The position numbers and the translations under genes were made by a program. Source: Basidiobolus meristosporus CBS 931.73 (taxonomy: Eukaryota > Basidiobolomycota > Basidiobolomycetes > Basidiobolales > Basidiobolaceae). From it: a stretch of DNA of 64,000 nt. The number at the start of each line of letters is the position of its first letter. The stretch's first letter is position 1. Location of the stretch: positions 180,100 to 244,099 of the forward strand of contig MCFE01000020.1 of assembly GCA_002104905.1 (NCBI GenBank), given 5' to 3'. This document shows, piece after piece, positions 11,841-22,255 of this stretch. The notes under the pieces were generated by a model. It made no database searches. It saw only the letters and a list, made by a program, of their open reading frames with translations, and was not told the origin of the DNA.

Positions 11841-12583
11841 TGTAGTGGGATTACAGTGACACCCACTGACAGATATGCTCATTCCAATATTTTCTACTTC
11901 CCTATTTCTCTACAGCACTTATTTAGTTTTATCCTGTTTGTCTTACCTGATCAATACTATCCCATAAGCCAGTTGACTATCACACCTGCTTACCTTATTG
12001 CATAAGCTATCCCCCACTTGATGTAAGATTACTAGCTGTAAGTGCCTCTATATTAGGCAACTACTAGAGCCAGTACCTGTGACATCTGGTTAACCCATGT
12101 CACCATCCCTACCATTTCCATACCATATATGGTATCTCTATGCTACACAGCTTTCAGGGTACTTATTCCTGATTGGTTGGATGTGCTGTGCCTCTTAGAA
12201 CCATCTGGCACCTACTTGAAACATTCTTAGGTCATTCTGATGTCATTAAGATTACTATTGATATCTGGGACCTTCTAGAACACCATGGTCATTATTCATT
12301 TAGCCAATAAGAAAAGTATATAAGGGAGGCTATCCCTCTACAATAGATCATCATCCCTTTATCAATATACCAACTGGGTGATTAGTGTGATCACTGCTAC
12401 CTGCAGCTACCTGAGCTTCCAACCCCAGACCTTGGGACACTCCCAGGAAACTGTGCTGACAGCCAACTGACCTTGGAGGCACTACTTGTGAGAAATATTC
12501 AGAGTTGGTAACTTTTATTATATTTGAATTTCCCAAGTTTGTTCTTGTACAGGCAAAGATACTTTTCTGACTCTGTAACTATT
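11841..12583 (+). repeat. 3' LTR of Gypsy copy A, truncated
   Basis: Matches the 5' LTR from its first base to about its 750th, then stops at GTAACTATTA. The next bases, GACTTGATCCATTTTAGTG, resemble the outer end of the fold-back element at 10577, so a related element may have entered here. The last third of the LTR was not found downstream. Confidence 0.75.
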
Positions 12584-13316
12584 AGACTTGATCCATTTTA
12601 GTGTGCCAGGGCATGTGGCACAATCAGCGGTTGTAAAGAACAACTGGGCACAATATTATAGCTACCAGAAGGCAGGAATGTTCTTGGACAACTTTGCACT
12701 ATGTGGGACAATCTTGCACACTATGGCACAATGAGGCTGGCATGGGTGATTGCACCAACTTGTATTGTCTGCATCACATGCACAATTGGATGCCGCTATT
12801 ATGGCAGGTAAGATCCGGTATTTGGATATGTTTCTTTAATGTAAATGGAAATATCTGTGTATCATACTACAAACTACACTGATACTTACCATTTTGGTTA
12901 CCATCTATCCAGTTGGACAACATATCAGTGGTTAATTGGTCCAAAAGTATCCTGAAGCTGGCAGCCCCCAATTGGCTCATTGACTATTAAACAAGCTACC
13001 TGATTTACCATCAAATATCTCATTTTGCCCATTGAGCAAGTAAATCCCTGATCCTAGTGATTGGACAAGGTGTAATAGGTAGCACACAAGCAATTGAGTA
13101 GGTGCAAAACAGACCCAATAGCTGCATTGGTATTACAGATGATGTATATACATGCAGGGTGTTTACTTATAGGGGTTCTGTCTCAAATGTGAGACAACTT
13201 TGATATTACTTATGTCAAAAATTTGATGATCACCAATTTGCAATGGCTCAACTAAGATTGCAAAAGAAATGTGTTGTTGGGATCATTACAAATAATAGCA
13301 ATTCAAAGCAATTGCA
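12584..13316. other. Unassigned repeat-region sequence
   Basis: No gene recognised. The first 25 bases resemble the terminus of the fold-back element, and the next 200 bases repeat short GGCACA/TGGCAC words, but I see no matching right arm. The rest is AT-rich with only short open frames. Confidence 0.4.
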
Positions 13317-15640
13317 TTATCTTCTGGGTTCTTTTCTCACAGGGATTACTACTGAAGCATTTGGTAGTGACTTACTTTGCACACCTATACTACTTTCTGG
13401 CTGACTATCATCTTGGCTACTTGTGTATTCATAGTCAGTATTTTGCCTCCTAGTTGATGAGTGCAATGCTGCAGCTTGGCCATGCTGAGTTGCTCCAGTT
13501 GAACCTACTGAACCAGCCTGGAGTGCCACATGTTGACATGTTCTTTTACTTGGCAAGGGCTCTGGTGGCTAAGGCACCTCATGTGGGTCATCATTGGTCA
13601 GTTCACCAGAAGTAACTTGCTGATGGTCAGGTGAAACAGCACACACAGGCGCAACTTGATGTGTTTGCATGGCCCTTGGCTGAGTTTGATGTAATGCTGC
13701 TTTTGGATGCAGCTTGGTCTGCTCCAATGGACTTGTGTCTAAATGAGCAGTTTGGCAGGTTCTGGTAGTTTTGCTCTGAGGTGCATGCTGTGGTGGTGTA
13801 TAGGTCCAAGGGAGAGATACGTCCAACACTTCTTGAGTGTTTTGTGTGTGGGATGTTCACTGGGTGCAATAACCTCTGGCAAAAGCTTGTTAGGAATACT
13901 TGGGTCTAATCTCTAATCTAATGTGAAGGGGATTAAAGCCACAAGCTTGTCAAGGGAAAACTATTGAGCTACAATCCCCAACTTAGTTGGCATCTTAACA
14001 TAAGTATGTGCTGGGTTCAGCGTCCTTTGAGATGACAATGTACTAAAGCTTCCAAAGTCAAAACAACTGTAAACTCCACCAGCAGGGACTTGATAAGAAT
14101 GCAGCTGTGGTCAATAGTTGCAAAGACAGAAAAGCATCTTTGCCTGTACAAGAACAAACTTGGGAAAGAATCAAATATAATAGAAGATACCTACTCTGAG
14201 TATTCCTCACAAGTAGTGCCTCCAAGGTCAGTTGTCTGTCAGCGCGGTTTCCTGGGAGTGTCCTGTGATCTGGGGTTGGAAGTTCAGGTAGCAGCAGGTA
14301 GCAGTGATCACATTAATCAACAAGTTGGTATATTGATAAAAGGAATGATGATTTATTGTTGAGGGATAGCCTCCCTTATATACTTTTCTCAATGCCAAAG
14401 TGATTAATGATCGTGGTGTTCTAGATGGTTCCAGATATCAATTGAAATCTTAATGACATCAGAATGGCCCAAGAATGTTCTAAGTAGGTGCTGGAAGGTT
14501 CTAAGAGGCACAGCACATCCAACCAATCAGGAATCAGTATTCTGAAACCTGTGTAACATAGGGATACCATATATGGTATGGAAATGGTAGGGATGGTGAC
14601 ACGGGTTGATCATGTGTCACAGGAACTGGCGCGGGTACTTGCCTAATATAGAAGCACTTATAGCTAGTAATCTTACATAAAGTGAGGGGTAACTTATGCA
14701 ATAAGGTAAGCAGGTGTGATAGTCAACTGGCTTATGGGATAGTACTGATCAGGTATGACAAATAGGATAAAACTAAAAAAAGTGTAGTAGAGATATAGGG
14801 AAGTAAAAAATATGGGAATGAACACATCTGTCAGTGGATGTCACTGTCACCCCACTACAGCGCGTTGACCCAATGCAAGGCATTCTGGTGAAGGGTGTTG
14901 GTGTTGTTTGGACTGATGTGTGCTGGCACGCTGTGATTGCAAGAGATGGTAAGGAATCCAGCAAGGCGTGCTGGCGTAATCAAGATGCTGTTGCTTGCGG
15001 TCATTATTCTTCCTCCTGAAGCTCAGCATCTGATTCCTCAAGGTATTCACTTACCCTTTGTCTGATACTTTGGAACTGTTGCCTGGATGAGTCCTGTGTA
15101 TATTGCTCTTGGAAGCCACTTAGCTCTACTAATATGTCATGTAGTACATCAGTCATTTGAGGCAAAAACTCATTCAAAATCTCCTTGGTTCCCAAAGTTG
15201 AGGCACAAACAGACATGTCCATTGCGCGCAAAACTGTTTCTGCATGGCTTCTTCATCAAATCCCCTCACTCTCAGCTCATTCTTGATTTCAATACTTGTC
15301 TTGTTATATATCTTCTTACATACATCAGCTGGCATCTTGATGTAGAACTCATGCCACAGCTTTCTACTCAAAATCTTTCATCTTTGTTGACTCTCTGAGG
15401 TATCTAGTTCTGCTAGATTAATGAGTAGTGCCCAATTATCTGTATGAAGGCTCATCATAGACACTTGGGCCATACTAAAATCATTTGGCAAGCACTCTGA
15501 CAGATTCAACATTGACTTTTGCGGTCCAGACTGTACTTGTGAGCTGGAAGATGGGTTTTGTCTGGGTTGTACTAAAGATGCGTTGAGACTTGGTATGGGG
15601 ACCTTAGCAATAGATTTGGATACTAATACAGCAGTATTTT
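13317..15640 (-). pseudogene. Degenerate minus-strand coding sequence split by a Gypsy LTR
   Basis: Minus-strand open stretches on both sides of the LTR at 13789-14859 have protein-like composition: a Gln/Ser/Thr-rich part (13317-13788 and 14860-15050), a Glu-rich segment ending in an acidic SDAELQEEE (15004-15231), and a KLWHEFYIKMPADVCKKIY stretch (15174-15371). Frames are shifted and stopped. I do not recognise the family. It lies head-to-head with the Harbinger transposase remnant that begins near 15861, so it could be that element's second gene, as PIF/Harbinger elements usually carry a DNA-binding partner. That link is inference from position only. Confidence 0.35.
13789..14859 (-). repeat. 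Gypsy-family LTR (solo), minus strand
   Basis: On the minus strand it starts TGTAGTGGGGTGACAGTGAC and ends ACCACCACA, about 1.07 kb, the same family and full length as 1734-2802. No internal gypsy sequence adjoins it, so it is a solo LTR left by LTR-LTR recombination. Flanks on the plus strand are ATGC (13785-13788) and GCGC (14860-14863), compatible with a decayed 4-bp target duplication. Confidence 0.8.
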
Positions 15641-15860
15641 GGCATCAACCTGGTCTCATGTGAAATATATATGAAAACTAATGTGATTGTTGAATTTTCC
15701 ATATATTATGCATGATGCATCTTGGATTGCATTGATATGGATCAGATCACATCAATTGCAGGTTTCAATTTGATTATAGAATTGTGAGTAAGCATCAATA
15801 AAAATACCAGGGCATTGTTTGAGGATGATTTTTGCAACATAATGATGGGATGCATGGTAA

Positions 15861-17562
15861 TTGATGGAGATTGAATCATATTGCATAGAAAATCAGATAA
15901 ATAACGCAGATTGCACCAAACCAATTCAAATCACTCTGAAACAACCATCCACCAATTTTAATATTACTTGCTCATCTGAATGGTCTTTTTGCATCAATCC
16001 CATCACTATCACTGGATTTCCTTTGGACACATTAGAGGACATTTATCCAAAGTACTGTGGACCATCTACCCCAATCTACTCAAGGAGATCCCTTGCTAAG
16101 CTTCTTTGCTATTACAAGAACTACTGACCTACAAGGTTTCATCCCACCAACCATGGCAACAAAAGTCCTAGAAGCTTTCATTCCCAGCTGACAGCAATGG
16201 AGAGCCACCTTGCAGAGTGTATGAATGACTGAGAGCAAGCTATGAATACTAGGTTCAGAAGCTCCAATAGACTTCCATATCCTAGAGTGCTCAGCAATAG
16301 GTACCATATCAGGAGTCTTTTGGATACCTTCCCAGTCAGGATTAACAGACCTTCTAGAGGGCAGAGGCACATGTATTCTGGCAAGTACAAGGCACACTGT
16401 GTGAAGTTTCAAGCACTGTCTGACATTGAGCATTGTGGTGGTGTAGAGGTACTCCTGGGAGAAGCTACACAACTCAAGGTGTGTGAGGTGTCTGATGGGT
16501 GCAATAACCTCTGTGTCTAAACTGCTGGTGTCTTTGTCAATATGTCACTATGGTAAAAGCTCCTGCTTCTCTAGCTTCCTAGGTGCTCCAAGTGTCTCCA
16601 AAGGCCTCTGTGTGTCTTGTGCACTACCCTGAAAAGCTCCTTGATGGCAGGTCTGAGATGTACTGTTGAAGGCAGGTGCAGTGATCAACTGCTAATCAAT
16701 AAGGTAGAAGTGTTACTGATAGAAGGGATGATTTATTGATGAGGGATTGCTTTCCCTTAAATACTTTTCCTGATTGCCAAGTGATTACTAATGACAAGGT
16801 TCTAGAAGATTCTAGGTATTAGTGGAATTCTTGATGACATCACAATGAGCTAAAGATATGCCAAGAATATCCTGGAAGGTTCTAAAAGGCACATCACATT
16901 CAACCAATCAGGAATCAGTAGTCTGAATCCTGTGCAACATAGAAATACCATATATGGTATTGAAATGGTAGGGATGGTAACACAGACTTAGGTCATGTGT
17001 CACGGGTACAGATGCGGGTACTTGCCTTATGTAGATACATACACTGATCATAAAGCTGAATAACATCTGGGATAACTAATGCTAATAACTAATCAGGGTA
17101 AACATCATATGGGGATAATACTGATAATATGGGCAATAGAAGAATGGGATAATACTGATAAGATAAAATATGGATAAGTATATCATAATTACTATATGAG
17201 TAAACTTGTCTGTGGGAGGTATGTTTACCCTACCACAGCGTAACATCATCTGGCTTAGTGGGCCATTTGCTGGAAGTAGGCATGACAAAGCACTCTGGCT
17301 AGAGAATCATCTTGAAATCAGTAGAGGGGAGAAGTGTATGGCAGACTTAGCTTATATAGGAGAGGATTGTCAGAGATTAGGATGTATTACAGCTTATAGG
17401 AAGCTAAGGAATGGTGTGCTTAGCAGGAAGCAGAAGCTCTGCAATGAGATATTTAAGCATTTCCAAGTGAGGGTCAAGCACACATTTGGATATCTGAAGA
17501 GATTCAGCATATTAGTAGGTAAATACAGAGGAAAGTCATATATAAGAAAAACAGCAGAATAG
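15861..17562 (+). pseudogene. PIF/Harbinger transposase (DDE_Tnp_4 type), split by an LTR
   Basis: Around 16320-16430 the frame reads LLDTFPVRINRPSRGQRH, then MYSGKYKAHCVKFQAL, the Harbinger pattern FxDGTxxxIxRP..QxxxYSGxKxxHxxKFQ. The next motif, IIWLSGPFAGSRHDKALW, is at 17245-17300, on the far side of a minus-strand LTR (16434-17237). The second catalytic acid is in MADLAYIGED. The third should be the Glu of RVxHxFG, written RVEHxFG in active members; here it is RVKHTFG, so the Glu is Lys. The N-terminal half before 16230 is frame-shifted. The transposase would cut and paste its element by a DDE mechanism; this copy is dead both by insertion and by loss of the catalytic Glu. Confidence 0.7.
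16434..17237 (-). repeat. Gypsy-family LTR (solo) inserted in the Harbinger transposase
   Basis: On the minus strand it starts TGTGGTAGGGTAAACATACC and ends ACCACCACA, about 0.8 kb; it is the same family as 13789-14859 but shorter by an internal stretch. Flanks are GCAT (16430-16433) and GCGT (17238-17241). Discounting the LTR and one flank copy rejoins the transposase in frame (IEH then NIIW), which confirms both boundaries and a 4-bp duplication. Confidence 0.8.
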
Positions 17563-17798
17563 GTAAAATAGTCCAGATACTTATTAATGCACAGTATGTT
17601 CATACAAGAAGACATCCACTGAGAGAAATGTGTCAGGAGCATTATGGGGAGTAAGTAAAGCAAGTAAAGCACTATTCTGAGCAACATAAGTAAGATTGAG
17701 TAAAATTACCAGTAACTGTATCATACCACTGGCATCATGGTAGAAATTATAGTGCCAGATGGTGCTGCAGAGTGCCAGATCAATCCGGCACTATGGAC
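17563..17798. other. Unassigned spacer with fold-back-like words
   Basis: No gene seen. The segment 17750-17790 repeats GTGCCAGAT and ends ATCAATCCGGCACTATGG, similar to the inner end (TATAGTGCCAGATAG) of the fold-back element at 10965. It may be a remnant of that family, adjoining the truncated start of the next LTR. Confidence 0.35.
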
Positions 17799-18807
17799 TA
17801 CCTTTCTACTACTAATATTTTAGTTTGATCACATTTGTCTTACTTGATCAATATAATACCATTAGCCAGCTGACCATCACACCTACTTACCTTATTGCAT
17901 AAGTTATCCCTCACTTTATGTAGGATTACTTGATGTAAATACTTCTACATTAGGCAGGTACCTGTGCCAATACCTGGGACACATGAACAGACTGTGTCAC
18001 CATCCCTGCCACTTTTGTACCATTTATGGTATCCCTACATTAAACAGGCTTCAGGATATTGATTCCTGATTGGTTGGGTGAGCTGTGCCACTTAGAACCT
18101 TCTGGTACCTACTAGGAGCATTCTTAGCTCATTTCAATTGCATTAAGATTTCTCTTTGATTACCAAAACCTTCTGGAGCACCATGATTAGTAATCACTTT
18201 GCCAGTGAGCAAAGTAGATAAGGGAGGCAATCCATCACCAATATATCATCATCCCTTTTGTCTATATACCAGTTTGTTTATTAGAGTCATCACTACTACC
18301 TGCTGCCACCTGAACTTCCAATGCCAGACCACAGAACACTCCCAGGAAACTGCACTGACAGCCAACTAACCTTGGAGGTACTACTTGTGAGGAAAACTCA
18401 GAGTAAGAATATTTTATTATATTTGATTCTTTCCTAAGCCTGTTCTTGTACAGGCAAAGATACTTTTCTGTCTTGGTAATTATTGACCACAGCTACACTC
18501 TTATCAAGTCCCTGCTGGTAGAGTTTACAGCTGTTTTGACCATCAAAGCCTAGTATATAGTCATCTCAAAGGATGCTGAACCCAGCACATACTTTTGTTA
18601 AGACACCAACTAAGTTGGGGATTGTAGCTCAATAGCCTTCCCTTGACAAGCTTATGGCTTTATTCCCCATCACATTAGATTAGAGACAGAACCCAAATAT
18701 TCCTAGCAAGCTTTTGCCAGAGGTTATTGCACCCAGTGAACACCCCACACACAAAACACTTGAGAAGTGTTGGATGTATCTCTCCCCTGGACTTATATAC
18801 CACCACA
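17799..18807 (+). repeat. 5' LTR of Gypsy copy B, 5'-truncated
   Basis: Matches 1734-2802 from the TTTTAGTT...CATTTGTCTTAC region onward and ends CACCACA before the primer site. The usual TGTAGTG start was not found. Confidence 0.7.
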
Positions 18808-18811
18808 TATT

Positions 18812-18830
18812 TGGCACCCAACATGGGGGC
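18812..18830 (+). other. Primer-binding site of Gypsy copy B
   Basis: TGGCACCCAACATGGGGGC, differing at a few bases from the tRNA-Lys-type site TGGCGCCCAACGTGGGGC. It lies four bases after the LTR end. Confidence 0.65.
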
Positions 18831-18947
18831 CTCATACAAGCTCCCCAGGACCCAACAAGATTTACCTGAAGATTTGAGTTGTTATCCACTTATTGAAAAG
18901 AGACTACTGATATTATCAAGATTACAACACCAACCTACCTGCCCAAG

Positions 18948-19837
18948 ATGAACTCTATGCCACTACCACTCTCACATGAAGCCTCACAGTTTGATGGAAA
19001 GAATGTGGAAAGCTTCATACTCAAATGGGAGAAGCTCTGCAAGATGTGCAGCCTATCTGAACAAGAAATGGCTGAAGACTTCCCCTACTACTGTACCAAT
19101 GATATTACCCTAAGCTTCTCAGACAAGGAGATATTCTCACTGACTGGGCCTCAATGAAGACCTATCTACAGACCAAGTATGGTACACCTCAGATATACTA
19201 TGGAATTGAAGACCTCAGACACTTTGGAAGCACTGGACTTTCCAAGCTACCATCTGAAGAGTTCATTCAACAGTATGAAGATATGGCCAAGCCACTCCTA
19301 GAGTCCCAGGCTATAACTGAGTTTGCCATGACACCTTACCTTGCTCAAGGGCTTCCCCAGGACTTGGCATGGAAAGTTGACTTATATGCAGCCAAGGATG
19401 ACAAGTCTGGCATTCCTTGCTTTGCAGAAATGAAATGTGTTCTCCTAGAGGCAAGGTAGACTTCCACCTCAATGAGACTTCTGAAGCCTAACCTGCCAGA
19501 CCAGTCAACCAAGGAACCAAGGAGTGCTGTTGCTGACAATCAGACTGACACTACCAACAGAATTGATCAACTTGCTGAACAGCTACAAAAGCTAGCCCTC
19601 AAGATTAATGGCTTGGCTGAAGTAGCTACTGAGAGCCACAGACCTTTGCCCAGACACTGCACCTGGTGTGACTCTACTCAGCATGCAAGAAGAGAATGCT
19701 TGGAGCTTAGTCAGCTACTTAGAGAAGGAGCTGTGCAGTTTGATGCTGATGGAATGCTTGCAGACAGGGAAGGAAGAAGGATACCAACCAATTTCCAAAG
19801 AGGAGGGATGAGAGCTCTTTTCCAGAATTCTGACTGA
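18948..19837 (+). pseudogene. Gag of Gypsy copy B (frame-shifted)
   Basis: Better preserved than in copy A. A capsid-like region (18948-19459, one frame change near 19150) is followed by a short segment with a stop near 19457, then a coiled-coil-like INRIDQLAEQLQKLALKI stretch. After that comes an intact zinc knuckle, CTWCDSTQHARREC (CX2CX4HX4C). The frame stops at a TGA (19835-19837) shared with copy A, and protein-like sequence continues beyond it to about 20041 (PSSPDNRKYKVDAFATKRHL). Confidence 0.75.
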
Positions 19838-20046
19838 GCAACCAGAAAGATTGCTGTTGATGCCCCTATTGGGACTCATACATTGAATCCAAGCAGCCCT
19901 GACAACAGAAAATACAAAGTTGATGCCTTTGCTACTAAAAGACACCTCCCTGAAGAACCTGCCAAACCCATCCTCAGAAGACCACAATTTGAGGAACCTG
20001 AAGCTGTCATTGACAAGAGGCCTGGTATGCTGCCCACCCAAGATCC

Positions 20047-20414
20047 TGTGGTAAGAGTCTTGGAGATATTGGAAGTGATTGGGAGAACAAGTAGATTATG
20101 TGGTTTTCACTTAATGATTTATTGAATGTAAAAGTGGTATTCATACTTTTACCTGGTCTTGGCATTACAAACACGTAGAATAGGTTAAGGAAGGTCCCAA
20201 GAACATGTGTGCAAAGTTTGGGGCTGTTTGGACAACTTTGAGAATTTTCATGTTCTGGGTACCTGGTATTTTGGTGAAAATATTCCAAGTAAATCCCAAC
20301 AATGAATTTGGTCAGTATTCTCTAGGATTTGAAGGTGATGATCTAAGTGACTAAGTTAGGTGAATATTTAGGTGGAAATACAAATTTTTACAACAATTAC
20401 AAATTTTTACAACA
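20047..20414 (-). repeat. Solo Copia LTR inserted in Gypsy copy B
   Basis: The reverse complement matches the Copia LTR at 60696-61045, including the end written here as TGTGGTAAGAGTCTTGGAG. Flanks GATCC (20042-20046) and GATCA (20415-20419) correspond to GACCC in copy A, so a 5-bp duplication with one later change is likely. The last 30 bases contain a second partial copy of the TTTTTACAACA terminus. Confidence 0.75.
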
Positions 20415-20435
20415 GATCAATTACCTCACTTTCAG

Positions 20436-21724
20436 TTGACCTCAACAATAGCAAGCTACTCAAGCCCTCAACTGATTACTGAGGAGCTGCTGAAACAGAA
20501 CCTCACTTTGTTGGTTGGAGAAACCATGAGTGTATACCCATCTGTTAGGAAGACCTTTGATGAGCAGCTTAGAACAAGACAACAAGCTGTTGAACATATG
20601 GACACTCATATAATTCAAACAAGCCATGAAGACCACCAAGAGGATGACAACACTACTGGATATGAGACCTTTTACTCAGTTGCAACTACTGTAGTGAAAG
20701 GATACATATATGATGACCCTGCTGACTGCTGTTTTGACTGTGGTTCAGAGATTTGTGTTATGCTGCTAGACTTCTGGAAGTCACTCAGAAGCAGGAGCTA
20801 CTGCCTATTGATAGAGATATTGGATGGAACATGACTGATGCAGACTCAGGATCTAGTCCACTCTATGGTGTAGTGCACAAGTTCCCTATTGAGGTCCAAG
20901 GAATCAAGGTTTGGCTTCCCCTCTTCATCTGCCAGAAAGCAAACTTTGACCTTCTGCTAGGTAAATCATGGGAAACCAGTACTAAGGCTACAACTACCAA
21001 CTATTCCAATGGGTCAGTGTGGTACACTATACAAGGATCAAACCCAGGGCCACAGTCAATATTCTGTGGTGTAACACCCAACAATAAGAGGACTCATACT
21101 GCTTGCCAGAAGACACACCTTGTTGTAGAAGAAGATGAGGAGCCTGACAATATACACCTCAACACTTGGAGCTGCCCATTAGGTATACAGGAGCAAACAG
21201 CTATGGTTCAAACAAAATACAAGACAGTAGAACAGAAGATTAGGCCATCATTTACACCTTTAATTGATAGATCTTGACCTGCTGATTACATCAGACCACC
21301 AGAAGAAACACCAGAAGATATACAACTTGCACCTGAGAGACTTAAGCAAATTATCCTTGGTGATGGAAACCTAACACCAGAGGAGATCTTATTATTTGAA
21401 GAAACCCTGAAAAGGCATGATAAGGTTTTCTCATATAATGACAAGGAGATGGGGCTCTTAACGACATTGCTTGAAAAACCCATCAAGATTCATACAGTGC
21501 CTCACACACCCTGGTCATTTAAGCCTTACCCACTGCCCAGAGGACTTCAAGCTGATGAGCATGAACTACTTAAGAAGAAGATAGAAGCTGGTATCCTAGA
21601 ACCATTTCATGGACCTTATGCTAACAGATGGTTTGTGACCAAAAAGAAGAATGGAAAGCTCCAATTCATTCAAGACATGCATCCTGCAAATGCTGTCACT
21701 ATCAGAGATGCTGCTATACCTCTG
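20436..21724 (+). pseudogene. Protease and partial reverse transcriptase of Gypsy copy B
   Basis: Collinear with 4060-5360 of copy A. The protease site is DCGSEICVM in place of DSG. A frame change occurs near 20790, where SLRSRSYC replaces the TLGSKELL of copy A. A TGA lies at 21275-21277. The reverse transcriptase begins near 21449 and keeps RWFVTKKKN and QDMHPANAVT, but sequence similarity to copy A ends at DAAIP (about 21720), before any catalytic Asp. Confidence 0.75.
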
Positions 21725-22255
21725 AATTTTCATGTTCTGTGTACTTGATATTTTGGTGAAAATAATCTGAGTAAATCCCAACAAGTTCTGGCATACCAAA
21801 CACAAAGAATAGGTTAGGAAGGTCCCAAGAGCATGAGTGCAAAGTTTGGGGCTGTTTGGACAACTTTGAGAGTTTTCATGTTCTGGGTAAATATTCTAAG
21901 TAAATCCCAACAAGGAATTTGGTCAGTATTCTCTAGGATTTGTAGGTAATGATCTAAGTGACTAAGTTAGGTGAATATTTAGGTGGAATTCCAAATTTTA
22001 ACAATGCACTTTTACGTTCAATAAATCATTAAACAAATGTCACATAGTCCACTTGTTCTCCCAATCACTTCCAATATTTCCAAAACTCTTACCACAACTT
22101 GGACAGCTTTGAAATTTTCTGACATTCTGGGAACCAGATATTTTGATGAAAATACTCCAATTAAATCCCAACAAGGAGTTATGCCAGAATTCTGATACTA
22201 GTGACTAGATTAGGTGACTATTTAGGTGTAATTACAAAATTTACCACAAGCTTTA
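21725..22255. repeat. Scrambled Copia LTR fragments
   Basis: At least four pieces of the same Copia LTR family are joined. Two minus-strand internal pieces (about 21725-21880 and 21840-22010) share the GGTCCCAAGA...TTTGGGGCTGTTTGGACAAC block. A plus-strand 3' end (about 22010-22095) reads CATTAAACAAATG...CTTGTTCTCCC. A more diverged minus-strand piece runs to 22255. No coding content. Confidence 0.65.

Larger units (their letters stand above)
1734..12583 (+). mobile_element. Ty3/Gypsy LTR retrotransposon, copy A (with nested Copia element)
   Basis: The order is 5' LTR, tRNA-Lys-like primer site, gag, protease, reverse transcriptase, RNase H, integrase, polypurine tract and a 3' LTR missing its last third. 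That is the Ty3/Gypsy (Metaviridae-type) order. The integrase end is split by an independent Copia-type element. Once that insertion and one copy of its target duplication are ignored, the integrase tail continues to a stop at 11772-11774. The copy is inactive: it has several in-frame stops, the first catalytic Asp of the polymerase motif is Gly, and the 3' LTR is truncated. The left flank GCAT (1730-1733) matches the target seen at two other LTRs of this family. Confidence 0.85.
17799..21724 (+). mobile_element. Ty3/Gypsy LTR retrotransposon, copy B (truncated both ends)
   Basis: A second member of the copy A family: an LTR lacking its first 60 or so bases, a good primer site, gag, protease and the first part of reverse transcriptase. 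It breaks at about 21724 in the middle of the reverse-transcriptase frame, where Copia LTR fragments begin. RNase H, integrase and the 3' LTR are absent. A solo Copia LTR lies inside it (20047-20414). Confidence 0.8.

Noticed and set aside
16080-16472. 130-codon minus-strand frame
   Set aside because: The plus strand of the same stretch matches Harbinger transposase motifs; the minus frame is its antisense.
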